Of a stretch of 64,000 bases of DNA, positions 28,301-37,297 are shown in pieces (the first letter of the stretch is position 1; each line of letters starts with the position of its first letter). The notes under the pieces are model-generated. The model saw only the letters and a program-made list of their open reading frames with translations. It searched no databases and was not told the DNA's origin. Origin of the DNA: Pseudomonas quebecensis (lineage in GTDB: Bacteria > Pseudomonadota > Gammaproteobacteria > Pseudomonadales > Pseudomonadaceae); the NCBI RefSeq assembly GCF_026410085.1, contig NZ_CP112866.1, positions 4,835,001 through 4,899,000 of the forward strand, read 5' to 3'. The position numbers and the translations under genes were made by a program.

Positions 28301-29819
28301 GGAAGTAGTCGTACGGCGTGCGCACGCGCTGGGACAAGACGGCCATCGGCGTGTCGTCGCCCATGGAGCCGACCGCCTCGTAGCCTTGCTCGCCGAGCGG
28401 ACGCAGCACCTGGTCGCGCTCTTCGAACGTGACCTGATACATCTTCATGTACTGCTTGAGCTGGTCGATGTCGTAGAAGGCCGAACCGTGGTCGTTGTCT
28501 TCCATGGTCGCCTGGATGCGCAGGGCGTTCTTGCGCAGCCATTGTTTGTACGGGTGACGCGACTTCAAGCGGTTGTCGATGGCGTCGGTGTCGAGGATCT
28601 GCCCGGTTTCGGTGTCCACGGCCAGGATCTGGCCAGGGCCGACGCGGCCTTTGGCGATCACGTCTTCAGGCTTGTAGTCCCATACGCCGATTTCCGACGC
28701 CAGGGTGATAAAGCCGTTGGTGGTGGTGACCCAACGCGCCGGGCGCAGACCGTTCCGGTCAAGCAGGCACACCGCGTAGCGGCCGTCGGTCATGACCACG
28801 CCGGCCGGGCCGTCCCACGGCTCCATGTGCATCGAGTTGTACTCGTAGAATGCACGCAGGTCCGGGTCCATGGTCTCGACGTTCTGCCACGCTGGCGGAA
28901 TGATCATGCGCACGCCACGGAACAGGTCGATGCCGCCGGTGACCATCAGTTCGAGCATGTTGTCCATGCTGGAGGAGTCGGAGCCCACGCGGTTGACCAG
29001 CGGGCCGAGCTCTTCCAGGTCCATCAGGTCATTGGCGAATTTGGTGCGACGGGCCACGGCCCAGTTGCGGTTGCCGGTGATGGTGTTGATCTCGCCATTG
29101 TGGGCGAGGAAGCGAAACGGCTGGGCCAGCGGCCATTTCGGCAGGGTGTTGGTGGAGAAGCGCTGGTGGAACACGCAGATTGCGGTCTGCAGGCGCTCAT
29201 CGCTCAGGTCTGGATAGAAGGCGGTGAGGTCCGCCGGCATCATCAGGCCTTTATAAATGATGGTCTTGTGGGAAAAGCTGCAGATGTAGTGGTCAGTGTC
29301 GGCGGCGTTGGCCACGGACGAGCGACGACGGGAGGTGAACAGCTTGATCGCCATGTCCTGGTCGCTCAGGCCTTCACCGGCGATGAACACCTGTTCGATC
29401 TGCGGCAGGCGCTCATGGGCCAGACGGCCGAGCACGCTGGTGTCGATCGGCACTTTGCGCCAGCCGACAAGTTGCAGGCCGGCGGCGACGATCTCGCGGT
29501 TCATGTTCTCGCGAGCGGCTTCGGCTTTGACCGGGTCCTGGTTGAAAAACACCATGCCCACGGCGTACTGCTTGGGCAGGTCGACCGCGAAATGCTCCTT
29601 GGCGACAGCGCGCAGGAACTGGTCGGGCTTTTGAATCAGCAAGCCGCAACCGTCACCGGTCTTGCCGTCGGCGTTGATCCCACCGCGGTGGGTCATGCAG
29701 GTCAGGGCCTCGATGGCCGTTTGCAGAAGGGTATGACTGGGCTCGCCCTGCATATGGGCTATCAGGCCGAATCCGCAGTTATCCTTGAATTCATCGGGTT
29801 GGTACAGACCTGCTTTCAT
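25374..29819 (-). CDS. gltB: Glutamate synthase (NADPH) large subunit GltB
   Basis: This 1481-residue subunit has an N-terminal class II glutamine amidotransferase domain whose catalytic cysteine is Cys15 (DNCGFGL), exposed after removal of a 14-residue propeptide. The central and FMN-binding synthase domains follow, with the 3Fe-4S ligand region [12 protein letters not shown] near residue 1100, and then the C-terminal beta-helix with repeated GxxGG turns. The start at 29819 is chosen because family members begin [11 protein letters not shown]; an upstream extension of 17 residues is not conserved. A very long open frame on the other strand is only its shadow. Confidence 0.97.
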   Translation of the reverse strand: MKAGLYQPDEFKDNCGFGLIAHMQGEPSHTLLQTAIEALTCMTHRGGINADGKTGDGCGLLIQKPDQFLRAVAKEHFAVDLPKQYAVGMVFFNQDPVKAEAARENMNREIVAAGLQLVGWRKVPIDTSVLGRLAHERLPQIEQVFIAGEGLSDQDMAIKLFTSRRRSSVANAADTDHYICSFSHKTIIYKGLMMPADLTAFYPDLSDERLQTAICVFHQRFSTNTLPKWPLAQPFRFLAHNGEINTITGNRNWAVARRTKFANDLMDLEELGPLVNRVGSDSSSMDNMLELMVTGGIDLFRGVRMIIPPAWQNVETMDPDLRAFYEYNSMHMEPWDGPAGVVMTDGRYAVCLLDRNGLRPARWVTTTNGFITLASEIGVWDYKPEDVIAKGRVGPGQILAVDTETGQILDTDAIDNRLKSRHPYKQWLRKNALRIQATMEDNDHGSAFYDIDQLKQYMKMYQVTFEERDQVLRPLGEQGYEAVGSMGDDTPMAVLSQRVRTPYDYFRQQFAQVTNPPIDPLREAIVMSLEVCLGAERNIFQESPEHASRVILSSPVISPAKWRSLMNLERPGFDRQIIDLNYDESLGLEAAVRNVADQAEEAVRAGRTQIVLTDRHIAPGKLPIHASLATGAVHHRLTEKGLRCDSNILVETATARDPHHFAVLIGFGASAVYPFLAYEVLGDLIRTGEVLGDLYEVFKNYRKGITKGLLKILSKMGISTVTSYRGAQLFEAIGLSEEVCDLSFRGVPSRIKGARFVDIEAEQKALAAEAWSARKPIQQGGLLKFVHGGEYHAYNPDVVSTLQAAVQQGDYAKFKQYTSLVDNRPVSMIRDLLKVKTLDTPMDISEVEPLESILKRFDSAGISLGALSPEAHEALAEAMNRLGARSNSGEGGEDPARYGTIKSSKIKQVATGRFGVTPEYLVNAEVLQIKVAQGAKPGEGGQLPGGKVNGLIAKLRYAVPGVTLISPPPHHDIYSIEDLSQLIFDLKQVNPQALVSVKLVAEAGVGTIAAGVAKAYADLITISGYDGGTGASPLTSIKYAGAPWELGLAETHQTLRGNDLRGKVRVQTDGGLKTGLDVIKAAILGAESFGFGTAPMIALGCKYLRICHLNNCATGVATQNEKLRKDHYIGTVDMVVNFFTYVAEETREWLAKLGVRSLEELIGRTDLLDILEGQTAKQQHLDLTPLLGSDHIPADKPQFCQVDRNPPFDKGLLAEKMVEMASSSINDASGGEFALDICNCDRSIGARISGEIARKHGNQGMAKAPITFRFKGTAGQSFGVWNAGGLNMYLEGDANDYVGKGMTGGKLVIVPPTGSVYKTQDSAIIGNTCLYGATGGKLFAAGTAGERFAVRNSGAHTVVEGTGDHCCEYMTGGFVAVLGKTGYNFGSGMTGGFAYVLDQDNTFVDRVNHELVEIQRISGEAMESYRNHLQHVLDEYVEETGSEWGRNLAENLDDYLRRFWLVKPKAANLKSLLSSIRANPQ

Positions 29820-30169
29820 AGACACTTTCTCACCAGGCTGCCTCTTATACCGAGGCAAATTTCTTTTCAATTCAACCGGTTACCTTCCACGCCGAACGTT
29901 CGCCGGCTTAGCGGGGGCAAAAGGGAGGTCATTGTACACACCGACACAGACGCTCACAAATTTAGCGACGAAATGTCGCAAATCTATGTCGCATTTATGA
30001 AAGGTTTAAAGCGATATGCTGTGCTAGTCAAAACTTTTTTAATTCTGACCGCTACGACTCAAAAGCTACCGTGACGCAGACACCACAAAGCGCGCGGTCC
30101 CTGGAGACTGCACGCCATGCGATTTTTTTGAGGTGCCGGGAGGGCGGCCTGGGTAAGGCCGCCGGATCT
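29820..30169. promoter_or_regulatory. gltB upstream region with GCGAC/GTCGC repeats
   Basis: These 350 bases lie between gltB and the AAA-SPOR gene, both on the minus strand. No gene is convincing. On the minus strand a possible sigma70 promoter has TTGACT (30026-30031) and TAAACC (30003-30008) with a 17-base gap. Downstream of it lies an inverted repeat GCGAC-N5-GTCGC (29965-29979), and the octamer ATGTCGCA occurs twice, 13 bases apart (29973-29980, 29986-29993). The repeats could be an operator or an mRNA leader element for gltBD. Confidence 0.4.
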
Positions 30170-31747
30170 TCAGCGAGTTGTTGCGAGTTCTTGTTGAACG
30201 CTGGCAACAGTGCGAGGCCAAGGTTTACCAGCCTGAACCTTCGCTGGCAAGGCCTTGATAGCGGAATCAGCGGCTGCACGGCTGGAGAAGTTGCCGTAGG
30301 TGATCACATAGAGAGGCTTGCCGTTGAGCACTTTCTTGAAATAACGGTACTCGCCGCCCTGCTCTTTCACGAACGCCTGAGCATTGGCTTCGGAGCTGGT
30401 GCCGAGGATCTGCACCACGAAGTTACCGCTCGGCTGGCTGGCGTACCAACTGCTGCCGGCGGCGCCTGCCTTGGCCACGGTGGTGGCGGGTTTTTCAGCG
30501 GGCTTGGCGGCCGGGGCCGGCTTGGCCGCAGGGGCTGGCGCAGGCGCTGCGACCACAGGCTTGGTGACCGGTGCAGGTTTGGCGGTTGCGACGGTCGGTG
30601 CCGGCGTTGGGGCAGGCGTCGGCTTGGCAGCGGGCTGGCCGGCCGGTACGCCCGCAGGCGGCGCGGTGGTGGTTACGGTCGGCGGCGTGGCGCTGGAGCC
30701 TTCCACCGGCACGCCGTCGTCGCCTTCGGAAATGCCACCGGCTTCTTCGGCGAGCGGGCCGCGCATCACAGGCTGACCGACCATCGGCAGGTTGGTCGGC
30801 TGACCGGAGTTGGCGAATTCGACATTCGGTGTGGGTTTGCCCAGTGGCAACTGCGCCTGTTCGGCAGGCGCGCCAGCAGGGGTGGGAGCCTTGTTGCGGC
30901 CTGGGATCAACCAGGCGGCGGCAACGGCAACCACGACCACTGCGGAAATGGCCAGTACGTGCTTCTTAGGCATAGTGAACCCCATCTTTGGACGCTTGAC
31001 CGCTGAGCGGCTGGCAATCATGGCTTCGATCATCGCATCGCGGGCAACCTGGTTGATGGTGCCAGGCCAGCCGCCTGCGCTGTCGTGAATATCAGAGATC
31101 TGCGCAGCGGAGAAAAGTTCGATGCCCGCCCCTGCGCCTTCGAGGCGTTGAGCCAGGTATTCGCGGGTTTCTTCCTCTTCATACGGCTGCAGTTCGATGA
31201 CGTGGAACAGTTCCTGATCGCCACTGATCTGCTCAAGGTCGGCGATCAGCGAAGACTCACCAAACAGGAACACATGGGGGCGACCTTCCGGCGTACCCGC
31301 AGCTAACGCCAGCAGGGCTTCCAGGGCCGATTCGTCGAGCTGCTCGGCATCGTCCACCAGCAGGTAGACCTCCTGGCCGGTCAAGCCCAACTGCACCACC
31401 TGCTTGAGGATCGCGCTCGGCTCGGCGGTGGCCACATCCAGCGCCTGGGCCACCTGGCTCAGCACACCCGCCGCATCAGCGGCGCCGCGGGCCGACACCA
31501 CCACGCTCTGTACCGATTGCTTGTTGGTACTGGCAACCAGGGCCTGGCGCAGCAACGTCTTGCCGCTGCCCAAGGGGCCCGTGACGACCAGCAGCAACTG
31601 GCTGTAGCGCGCGAGATGGTGAAGCTGCCCCAGCACCGGCTTGCGCTGGGCCGGGAAGAATTTGAAACCCGGCACCCGTGGAGCAAAAGGGTCGTGGCTT
31701 AACTGGTAATGGCCGAGGAACGCCTCGTCGGCATGCAAACTAGTCAT
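30170..31747 (-). CDS. AAA ATPase with C-terminal SPOR domain (DamX-like position)
   Basis: This 525-residue protein has an ExeA-like AAA domain (Walker A GPLGSGKT at 57-64, Walker B VYLLVDD at 127-133), a single membrane helix (about 263-281), a long Pro-Ala-Lys-rich linker (about 350-435) and a C-terminal SPOR domain (about 447-525, starting GNFVVQILGTSS). The SPOR domain should bind denuded peptidoglycan at the septum, with the ATPase in the cytosol. It follows aroB by 10 bases, the place that damX holds in enterobacteria, so it is the likely functional counterpart in cell division. The ATPase part is absent from E. coli DamX as I know it. Confidence 0.85.
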   Translation of the reverse strand: MTSLHADEAFLGHYQLSHDPFAPRVPGFKFFPAQRKPVLGQLHHLARYSQLLLVVTGPLGSGKTLLRQALVASTNKQSVQSVVVSARGAADAAGVLSQVAQALDVATAEPSAILKQVVQLGLTGQEVYLLVDDAEQLDESALEALLALAAGTPEGRPHVFLFGESSLIADLEQISGDQELFHVIELQPYEEEETREYLAQRLEGAGAGIELFSAAQISDIHDSAGGWPGTINQVARDAMIEAMIASRSAVKRPKMGFTMPKKHVLAISAVVVVAVAAAWLIPGRNKAPTPAGAPAEQAQLPLGKPTPNVEFANSGQPTNLPMVGQPVMRGPLAEEAGGISEGDDGVPVEGSSATPPTVTTTAPPAGVPAGQPAAKPTPAPTPAPTVATAKPAPVTKPVVAAPAPAPAAKPAPAAKPAEKPATTVAKAGAAGSSWYASQPSGNFVVQILGTSSEANAQAFVKEQGGEYRYFKKVLNGKPLYVITYGNFSSRAAADSAIKALPAKVQAGKPWPRTVASVQQELATTR

Positions 31748-31757
31748 GGTGATCCTG

Positions 31758-32858
31758 TTAACCTTTAAGCTGGGCCAGGGCGCGGTAATCCGCTCCCAGC
31801 GTGGCCTGTAAAATCTCTCTCGGATAATCGTCGGTCACCACCGCTTCGCCCATGTGGCGCAGCAGCACCAGTCGCAGTCGACCGTCGATCACTTTCTTGT
31901 CTATTGCCATATGTTCGAGGAAATCCGCCTCGGTCATCTCCTGCGGCGGAACGACCGGCAGACCGGCCCGCTGAAACAGGCGAATACCGCGATCCCGCTC
32001 CTGGGCGCTGATCCAGCCAAGCCGGTGCGACATGTCCATAGCCATCACCGTGCCAGCCGCCACGGCCTCGCCATGCAACCACACACCATAGCCCATGTGG
32101 GTTTCGATCGCATGCCCGAAGGTGTGACCCAGATTCAACGTGGCCCGCACGCCGGACTCACGCTCGTCGGCATTGACCACCAGGGCCTTGGCGGCGCAGG
32201 AGCGGGAAATCGCTTCGGTGAGCGCCACCTGATCGAGGCCGCGCAAGGCGTCCATGTGCTCCTCCAGCCAAGTCAGGAAAGGCTCATCGCAGATCAATCC
32301 ATACTTGATGACTTCCGCCAGGCCCGCCGACAGCTCACGCGGCGGCAGCGTGTTAAGGGTAGCGGTGTCGATCAACACGGCATTGGGCTGATAGAACGCA
32401 CCGACCATGTTCTTGCCCAGCGGATGGTTGATGCCGGTCTTACCGCCCACCGACGAATCGACCTGGGACAGCAGGGTGGTCGGCACCTGGATAAAGTCCA
32501 CACCGCGCTGGTAGCAGGCAGCGGCGAAACCAGCCATATCGCCGATAACGCCGCCTCCGAGGGCCACCACCGTGGTACGCCGGTCATGGCGCGCGGTCAG
32601 CAGGCCATCGAAAATCAGTTGCAGGGTTTGCCAGTTCTTGTGGGCTTCGCCGTCGGGCAGTATTACCGAAATCACCGAGTAGGCCGCAAGGCTGCGGCTC
32701 AGACGCTCAAGATACAGCGGCGCGACCGTTTCGTTGGAGATGATCGCCACTTGCCGCCCGGCAATGTGCGGTGCGAGCAACTCGGGCTGGTCCAACAGGC
32801 CCTCGCCAATGTGGATCGGGTAGCTGCGCTCGCCTAGATCGACCTTAAGTGTCTGCAT
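31758..32858 (-). CDS. aroB: 3-dehydroquinate synthase AroB
   Basis: This 366-residue NAD-dependent enzyme converts DAHP to 3-dehydroquinate in the shikimate pathway. The NAD-binding [13 protein letters not shown], the segment [21 protein letters not shown] and the zinc-binding histidine region [11 protein letters not shown] are present. The start at 32858 is the first ATG before the conserved [14 protein letters not shown]; a longer frame is not conserved. It lies downstream of aroK, as in most gammaproteobacteria. Confidence 0.97.
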   Translation of the reverse strand: MQTLKVDLGERSYPIHIGEGLLDQPELLAPHIAGRQVAIISNETVAPLYLERLSRSLAAYSVISVILPDGEAHKNWQTLQLIFDGLLTARHDRRTTVVALGGGVIGDMAGFAAACYQRGVDFIQVPTTLLSQVDSSVGGKTGINHPLGKNMVGAFYQPNAVLIDTATLNTLPPRELSAGLAEVIKYGLICDEPFLTWLEEHMDALRGLDQVALTEAISRSCAAKALVVNADERESGVRATLNLGHTFGHAIETHMGYGVWLHGEAVAAGTVMAMDMSHRLGWISAQERDRGIRLFQRAGLPVVPPQEMTEADFLEHMAIDKKVIDGRLRLVLLRHMGEAVVTDDYPREILQATLGADYRALAQLKG

Positions 32859-32983
32859 GTGTCCCCGCGTGAGAGATGAATTGACGACCGGTAACGTCAG
32901 GATACGACGCTGCCTGATGGCTCTACGCCACAACCCGCAGGGCGATGGCGCGACGCCGAGAATAGCGCATTTCGCCCCTGGCT

Positions 32984-33502
32984 TTAACGGGGAGGCAGCC
33001 GTTGCAGGCGCTCAAGAATGTCGAGCACCACCATACGTGGCGGCCGCTCATCGGTTTCCACCACCAGATCGGCAATTTCCCGATACAGCGGATCGCGCAG
33101 CGTCAGTAGATCGCGCAGGGTTTTCGCCGGATCGGCGGTGCGCAGCAATGGGCGATTGCGATCGCGCGCAGTCCGACCGACCTGCTGCTCGACCGATGCA
33201 TGCAGGTAAACCACCCGACCACCGGCATGCAGCGCACGGCGGTTTTCATCGCGCATCACTGCGCCACCGCCGGTGGCCAATACCACGCCATCGCAGCCGC
33301 ATAATTCAGCAATCATTGCCTGCTCGCGGTCGCGAAAGCCCAGTTCGCCTTCTTTATCGAAGATCCACGGGATATTGGCACCCGTGCGCAATTCAATTTC
33401 CTTATCGGAGTCTTTGAACGGCAGGCGCAGCTCTTTGGCCAGCAAACGGCCGATGGTGCTTTTTCCAGCCCCCATCGGTCCCACAAGAATCAAATTTCGC
33501 AC
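32984..33502 (-). CDS. aroK: Shikimate kinase AroK
   Basis: This 172-residue kinase phosphorylates shikimate with ATP. The P-loop GPMGAGKST is at residues 8-16, with substrate-binding DSDKEIE and GGGAV. It lies 4 bases after pilQ and is clearly cotranscribed with the pil genes, a linkage conserved between Pseudomonas and enterobacteria. A 125-base gap separates it from aroB. Confidence 0.96.
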   Translation of the reverse strand: MRNLILVGPMGAGKSTIGRLLAKELRLPFKDSDKEIELRTGANIPWIFDKEGELGFRDREQAMIAELCGCDGVVLATGGGAVMRDENRRALHAGGRVVYLHASVEQQVGRTARDRNRPLLRTADPAKTLRDLLTLRDPLYREIADLVVETDERPPRMVVLDILERLQRLPPR

Positions 33503-33506
33503 AGAA

Positions 33507-34889
33507 TCAACGACTCACAGCAATCGCCTGGTTATTCATAATACGCGGAGTCAGGAATACCAGCAGCTCGGATTTTTTCTCCGCCAGCACATCGCGCCGG
33601 AAAAGGCGGCCAAGATACGGCACATCGCCCAAAAATGGCACTTTATCTACCACTTTGCTTTGGGTATTGGAGAAAACTCCGCCGATCACAATGGTCTCGC
33701 CATCCTTGACCAGCACCTTGGCGTTGACCTCGTTTTTCTTGATCGGTGGTACGTCGTTGAGCCTGTTGAGGTAGTCCGGCTCATCCTTGGTGACTTTCAC
33801 TTCCATGATCACCCGGTCATCAGGGGTGATCTGAGGGGTCACTTCCAACGACAGCGAGGCCTCCTTGAACGACACCGACGTGGCGCCACTGGAGCTGGAC
33901 TCCTGGTACGGAATCTCGGTGCCCTTAAGGATGCGCGCGGTCTCCTTGTCGGAGGTCACGACCTTGGGCTGGGAAACGATCTCGCCGTTGCCGGTCTTTT
34001 CCATGGCCGTCAGTTCCAGGTCCAGCAGCACATTGTCGGTGATGTAAGCCACACCCAGGCCGGACGCGCCGGCTATTGCGCCGAGGTCGACAAACGGTGA
34101 GCCAGGCGGATTTTCCGGCGGTTCTACGCCATCGGGCAGGGGCTTTGGAATGCCACCGGCCTGCCAGTTGCCGCGATTGAGCCGTCCGCCCCAGCGTGCT
34201 CCCAGGCTTTTGTCGTAATCGACGTTGGCCTCCACGATCCGCGCTTCGATCATGACCTGCCGCACGGGGATATCCAACTGCGCCACGATGCGCCGCAGCT
34301 CGTCGAGCCGCTCGCCGGTCTGATAGGCGATGATGTTGTTGGTGCGCTCATCCACCGCCACCGAACCGCGTTCGTCGGTGGCCCCTTCAAGGCCGGTCAC
34401 CGACTGGAACAGCCTGGCCAGATCGGCTGCCTTGGCATAATTGACCTGCAACAGCTCCCGCCGCAGCGGTGTGAGGTTGGCTATCTGCCTGCGCGACTCC
34501 AGCGTCAGCAGTTCGCGGGCTGCCAATTCCTCGGCGGGCGCTACCAGCAATACGCCGGCGTGAATGCGCTTATCCAACCCCTTGGTCTGTAACACCAGCT
34601 CCAGCGCCTGATCCCAGGGCACATCTTTGAGGCGCAGTGTGATCGAACCCTGGACGTCATCGCTGGCGACCAGGTTAAGGCCGGCCACATCGGCAATCTG
34701 CTGCAATACCGCGCGCAGCTCTATGTTCTGGAAGTTGAGCGTGAGCTTGTCGCCGCTGTAGGCACCCGCCATGGCCCCACCCGGCGGCGGCAGTTGAATA
34801 AGATCTATACGGTTGGGCACAGCGGCAGCCATCGGTGCTGTGAACGCTATCCATAGCGCCACACCGAAGGACGAGAAAGTCCTTTTCAT
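33507..34889 (-). CDS. pilQ: Short PilQ/HofQ-type secretin
   Basis: This 460-residue outer-membrane secretin has a signal peptide ending near residue 23, one STN-like domain (about 48-115, [23 protein letters not shown]), a secretin N domain (about 140-205) and the secretin core with [12 protein letters not shown] and the C-terminal [14 protein letters not shown]. aeruginosa PilQ is about 710 residues and has AMIN domains in front; these are missing here. The size is that of HofQ/ComE, the secretins of DNA-uptake systems. It is coupled to aroK by a 4-base gap. Confidence 0.9.
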   Translation of the reverse strand: MKRTFSSFGVALWIAFTAPMAAAVPNRIDLIQLPPPGGAMAGAYSGDKLTLNFQNIELRAVLQQIADVAGLNLVASDDVQGSITLRLKDVPWDQALELVLQTKGLDKRIHAGVLLVAPAEELAARELLTLESRRQIANLTPLRRELLQVNYAKAADLARLFQSVTGLEGATDERGSVAVDERTNNIIAYQTGERLDELRRIVAQLDIPVRQVMIEARIVEANVDYDKSLGARWGGRLNRGNWQAGGIPKPLPDGVEPPENPPGSPFVDLGAIAGASGLGVAYITDNVLLDLELTAMEKTGNGEIVSQPKVVTSDKETARILKGTEIPYQESSSSGATSVSFKEASLSLEVTPQITPDDRVIMEVKVTKDEPDYLNRLNDVPPIKKNEVNAKVLVKDGETIVIGGVFSNTQSKVVDKVPFLGDVPYLGRLFRRDVLAEKKSELLVFLTPRIMNNQAIAVSR

Positions 34890-34902
34890 TTGTTCGATTC
34901 CG

Positions 34903-35883
34903 TTATGAGTTGACGTTCAACACGAGGGTTCTGGGGCGCTCCAGCCACGCACCCTGTTTATCGGGAAACAGCTCGACCACTTCAATATGGCTGTCATGAA
35001 TAGCCGTAACGCGCCCGTGGTCCGGCCCGAGATAATCGCCCAGCGCCAGGCGATACACATCGGTCGCCACGCGCAACAGCGCAAAGGTCTGCGCGCCACG
35101 CGCGAGCGTGCCGACCATCTGGAAGCGTTCCAGCGCCTCGCGCTCCAGAGGGCCTCTGGGCCGCTCCAGATCCGGCGCAGGCGCACGCCGCCCAGGCCTA
35201 TGCTCAACCTGCAAGGTCGACGGCTGGAACGGATCGCGCAAACCGGCCCCTTGATAGACGAAGGATGCGCCTTGTGGCAGTGGTCGCTCACGCACCGGAG
35301 CCCCAACGGCGGCCTGATCACGCCGGTACGTCTTGACCAGCAGATCGAGGCGCAATAATCGGCCCTCACGCTGCACGTCCATCTCATGCACCGTGGTAAG
35401 TCGCGAAAGCCCTTCAACGGCGCTCATAAACATGGCCAGATCGTGATAGGCACCCGTGACGCCGATCTGCACCGGTCGCGCGGTATACAGCGGCGCCGGC
35501 TGTTCTTCCTGCGGAGCCACCCTTTCGACTAACACGCCATTGGCCAGCGCCAACCGCGCGATATCCTCCAGCAGGCCGGGCATTTCGGACCCGCCGGGCA
35601 ACAGCCGTAACAGCGCATCGGCGTCGGCCTGCATCGCCTGGAGCTGCCGCGCACGCACGTCACGGCTGGCCGCTACGGCGCTCTGCTGCGCGAGTTGCTG
35701 GCGAAGAATCCCCTCCTGCGTCTGTGCCTGATGCAACCGAGCCCGTGCAGGACTCAAGAGCATCCATTCACCCACAGCCAGCACTGCACCGGCCAGGACG
35801 CAGCCAAGCAAGAGCTTGCCAGGCAAGGGCCATTTTGCAGCGTGGTAAGAGAGTGCGCCGAGTTCGAGCCTGGGCAGGCTCAT
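34903..35883 (-). CDS. PilO-PilP fusion protein
   Basis: This 326-residue protein joins two alignment-complex proteins that are separate genes in P. aeruginosa. Residues 1-188 are PilO-like: a membrane helix (about 22-42), a coiled coil (about 45-95) and a ferredoxin-like domain with TGAYHDLAMFMSAVEGL. Residues about 205-326 are PilP-like: GLRDPFQP, RFQMVGTL, VYRLALGDYLG and GAWLERP. PilP is normally a lipoprotein, but here its signal and lipid anchor are lost, since the domain is tethered through the PilO helix. The start overlaps the pilN stop by ATGA. There is no stop or frameshift between the parts. Confidence 0.85.
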   Translation of the reverse strand: MSLPRLELGALSYHAAKWPLPGKLLLGCVLAGAVLAVGEWMLLSPARARLHQAQTQEGILRQQLAQQSAVAASRDVRARQLQAMQADADALLRLLPGGSEMPGLLEDIARLALANGVLVERVAPQEEQPAPLYTARPVQIGVTGAYHDLAMFMSAVEGLSRLTTVHEMDVQREGRLLRLDLLVKTYRRDQAAVGAPVRERPLPQGASFVYQGAGLRDPFQPSTLQVEHRPGRRAPAPDLERPRGPLEREALERFQMVGTLARGAQTFALLRVATDVYRLALGDYLGPDHGRVTAIHDSHIEVVELFPDKQGAWLERPRTLVLNVNS

Positions 35884-36434
35884 GGCTGGGCCTCGGAGGA
35901 TTCTCCCTGGCGCACCATCAATTGAAATTCGTTATCACCGCTCGCACCTTCGGTGCGCACGTGCTGCAGGCGCGCTGTGTGGACGCCTTGCGACACCTCC
36001 AGCCGGCGCATCAGTTGGGCGATGTCCTGGCTGGATTCGGCACTGCCGCGAATACTCACCGTATCGCCTTTGGCCACTACTTCATGCAGATGCACCCCAT
36101 CCGGCACCGCACGCGCCAGTTGGTCCAGTAACTGGGCGCCGGAAGAGCGACCATTGTGCAAGTCCTGCACGATCTTCATACGCTCGGCCAATTGCTGGCT
36201 TTGCGCCTCCAGGTCGTCAAGGGTCTTGATGCTGGAATCCTGAAGAGCGAGATCTTTGTCCAGGTGATTATTACGCGTCACCTGCCGATCTATGGCCTGG
36301 TCAATGACCTGGTCCGCCAGCCACACAACCACCAACGCCACGCAGACGAACACCAGCATCAACACCATAAAGTAGCGGCGTCGCCGCTCGGCCCGAGCCT
36401 GGCGCCAGGGCAAAAGATTGATACGTGTCTTCAA
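35880..36434 (-). CDS. pilN: Type IV pilus alignment protein PilN
   Basis: This 184-residue inner-membrane protein begins LKTRINLLPWRQ, the short cytoplasmic PilM-binding motif of PilN, followed by one membrane helix (about residues 22-43), a coiled coil and a periplasmic domain. The start is the TTG at 36434: GAGGAG lies 6 bases upstream and the TTG overlaps the pilM stop as TTGA. A longer frame from an upstream start would lie within pilM and is rejected. The INLLPW box is intact, so PilM binding should be possible. Confidence 0.9.
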   Translation of the reverse strand: MKTRINLLPWRQARAERRRRYFMVLMLVFVCVALVVVWLADQVIDQAIDRQVTRNNHLDKDLALQDSSIKTLDDLEAQSQQLAERMKIVQDLHNGRSSGAQLLDQLARAVPDGVHLHEVVAKGDTVSIRGSAESSQDIAQLMRRLEVSQGVHTARLQHVRTEGASGDNEFQLMVRQGESSEAQP

Positions 36435-37084
36435 GCGAAACTCCTCAGGGCCAGTCCGCAGGCGATTCCCATTCCTTGGGCATCCATGGCCCATTGTGCA
36501 CCATCGACTCGATGGCCCGACGTGAAGCTGGCGAAATCCTGACTGCTCGCGCGCGCCATTGCAAACGCTTCAACATCGACCACCGCCGGCACCAGCCCAG
36601 CCATGGCCAGAACGGCCTCCCGGGCCTCCACATGTTCCTTCAGGCACGCCGCCAGCAATACCTCGACCCGTGTCGGGTCAGCAGCCGAGCGCCCCTGGAC
36701 TTGAAAGTCGAAGGCCATGTCATCCAACGGGTATGGAATGTACTGCTCTGCCTCCCTCTCGACCACCCCCGCCATCTCTTCCTCCGCGAGCCCGGCCTCC
36801 AGCTCGATCAATCGCGTGAGGACCGATGGGCCCGACACCGCCACTGCAGCGCGCCTGGACGTTGCCTGAACCCTGGGCAGCGCCGCGCGCAGGGCTTGCC
36901 CGATGCCTTCGAGGTCCAAAAAAGCGCCCTCCACCACCGCCCGGGCGGGCAACCCTTGGATGGCATACCCTGCGACGCTGTAACCAGCGGGATCGAGCCG
37001 CAACTCGACGAGCCTGATGGCCGTGTCGTTGATATCGATGCCCAGCAAGGTGTCGACTTTTCGCCTGAATAATCCTTTTCTCAT
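36431..37084 (-). CDS. pilM: Internally shortened PilM (actin-like ATPase)
   Basis: This 217-residue protein has the PilM N terminus (LLGIDINDTAIRLVEL, the first phosphate-binding region) and the segment EREAEQYIPYPLDDMAFDFQV, followed by VVDVEAFAMARA (168-179). The exact C-terminal signature CGLALRSF comes only about 25 residues later, whereas usual PilM proteins (about 354 residues) have about 150 residues between. The second half of the actin-like ATP site is thus missing, without any frameshift. The start at 37084 has GGGGAG upstream. It compares in size with E. coli HofM (about 259). Confidence 0.86.
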   Translation of the reverse strand: MRKGLFRRKVDTLLGIDINDTAIRLVELRLDPAGYSVAGYAIQGLPARAVVEGAFLDLEGIGQALRAALPRVQATSRRAAVAVSGPSVLTRLIELEAGLAEEEMAGVVEREAEQYIPYPLDDMAFDFQVQGRSAADPTRVEVLLAACLKEHVEAREAVLAMAGLVPAVVDVEAFAMARASSQDFASFTSGHRVDGAQWAMDAQGMGIACGLALRSFA

Positions 37085-37297
37085 AAAACTCCCCAAAACT
37101 TTCCCTGTCATACCGCCTGGTTGCCTGACACCGTGCATTCGGTCGCCTTGTTGCAGAGGCGCGAATGACGCCCCAGGCCGAAAATGCTTTAATGCCCAGC
37201 GTTTTTTCCCGCTTTTATCTGCAGCTCGGGTTGATCCATCGTTCGCCATGCATGCCCCGACGCCTAACCCATTCTTTTCTCTGGAAATCCAAAAGCC

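Noticed and set aside
25527-30074. A 1515-codon open frame opposite gltB
   Set aside because: It is the reverse-strand shadow of a high-GC gene: it has no family motif, runs past both ends of gltB and is rich in Val, Gly, His and Gln, while gltB is complete and conserved.
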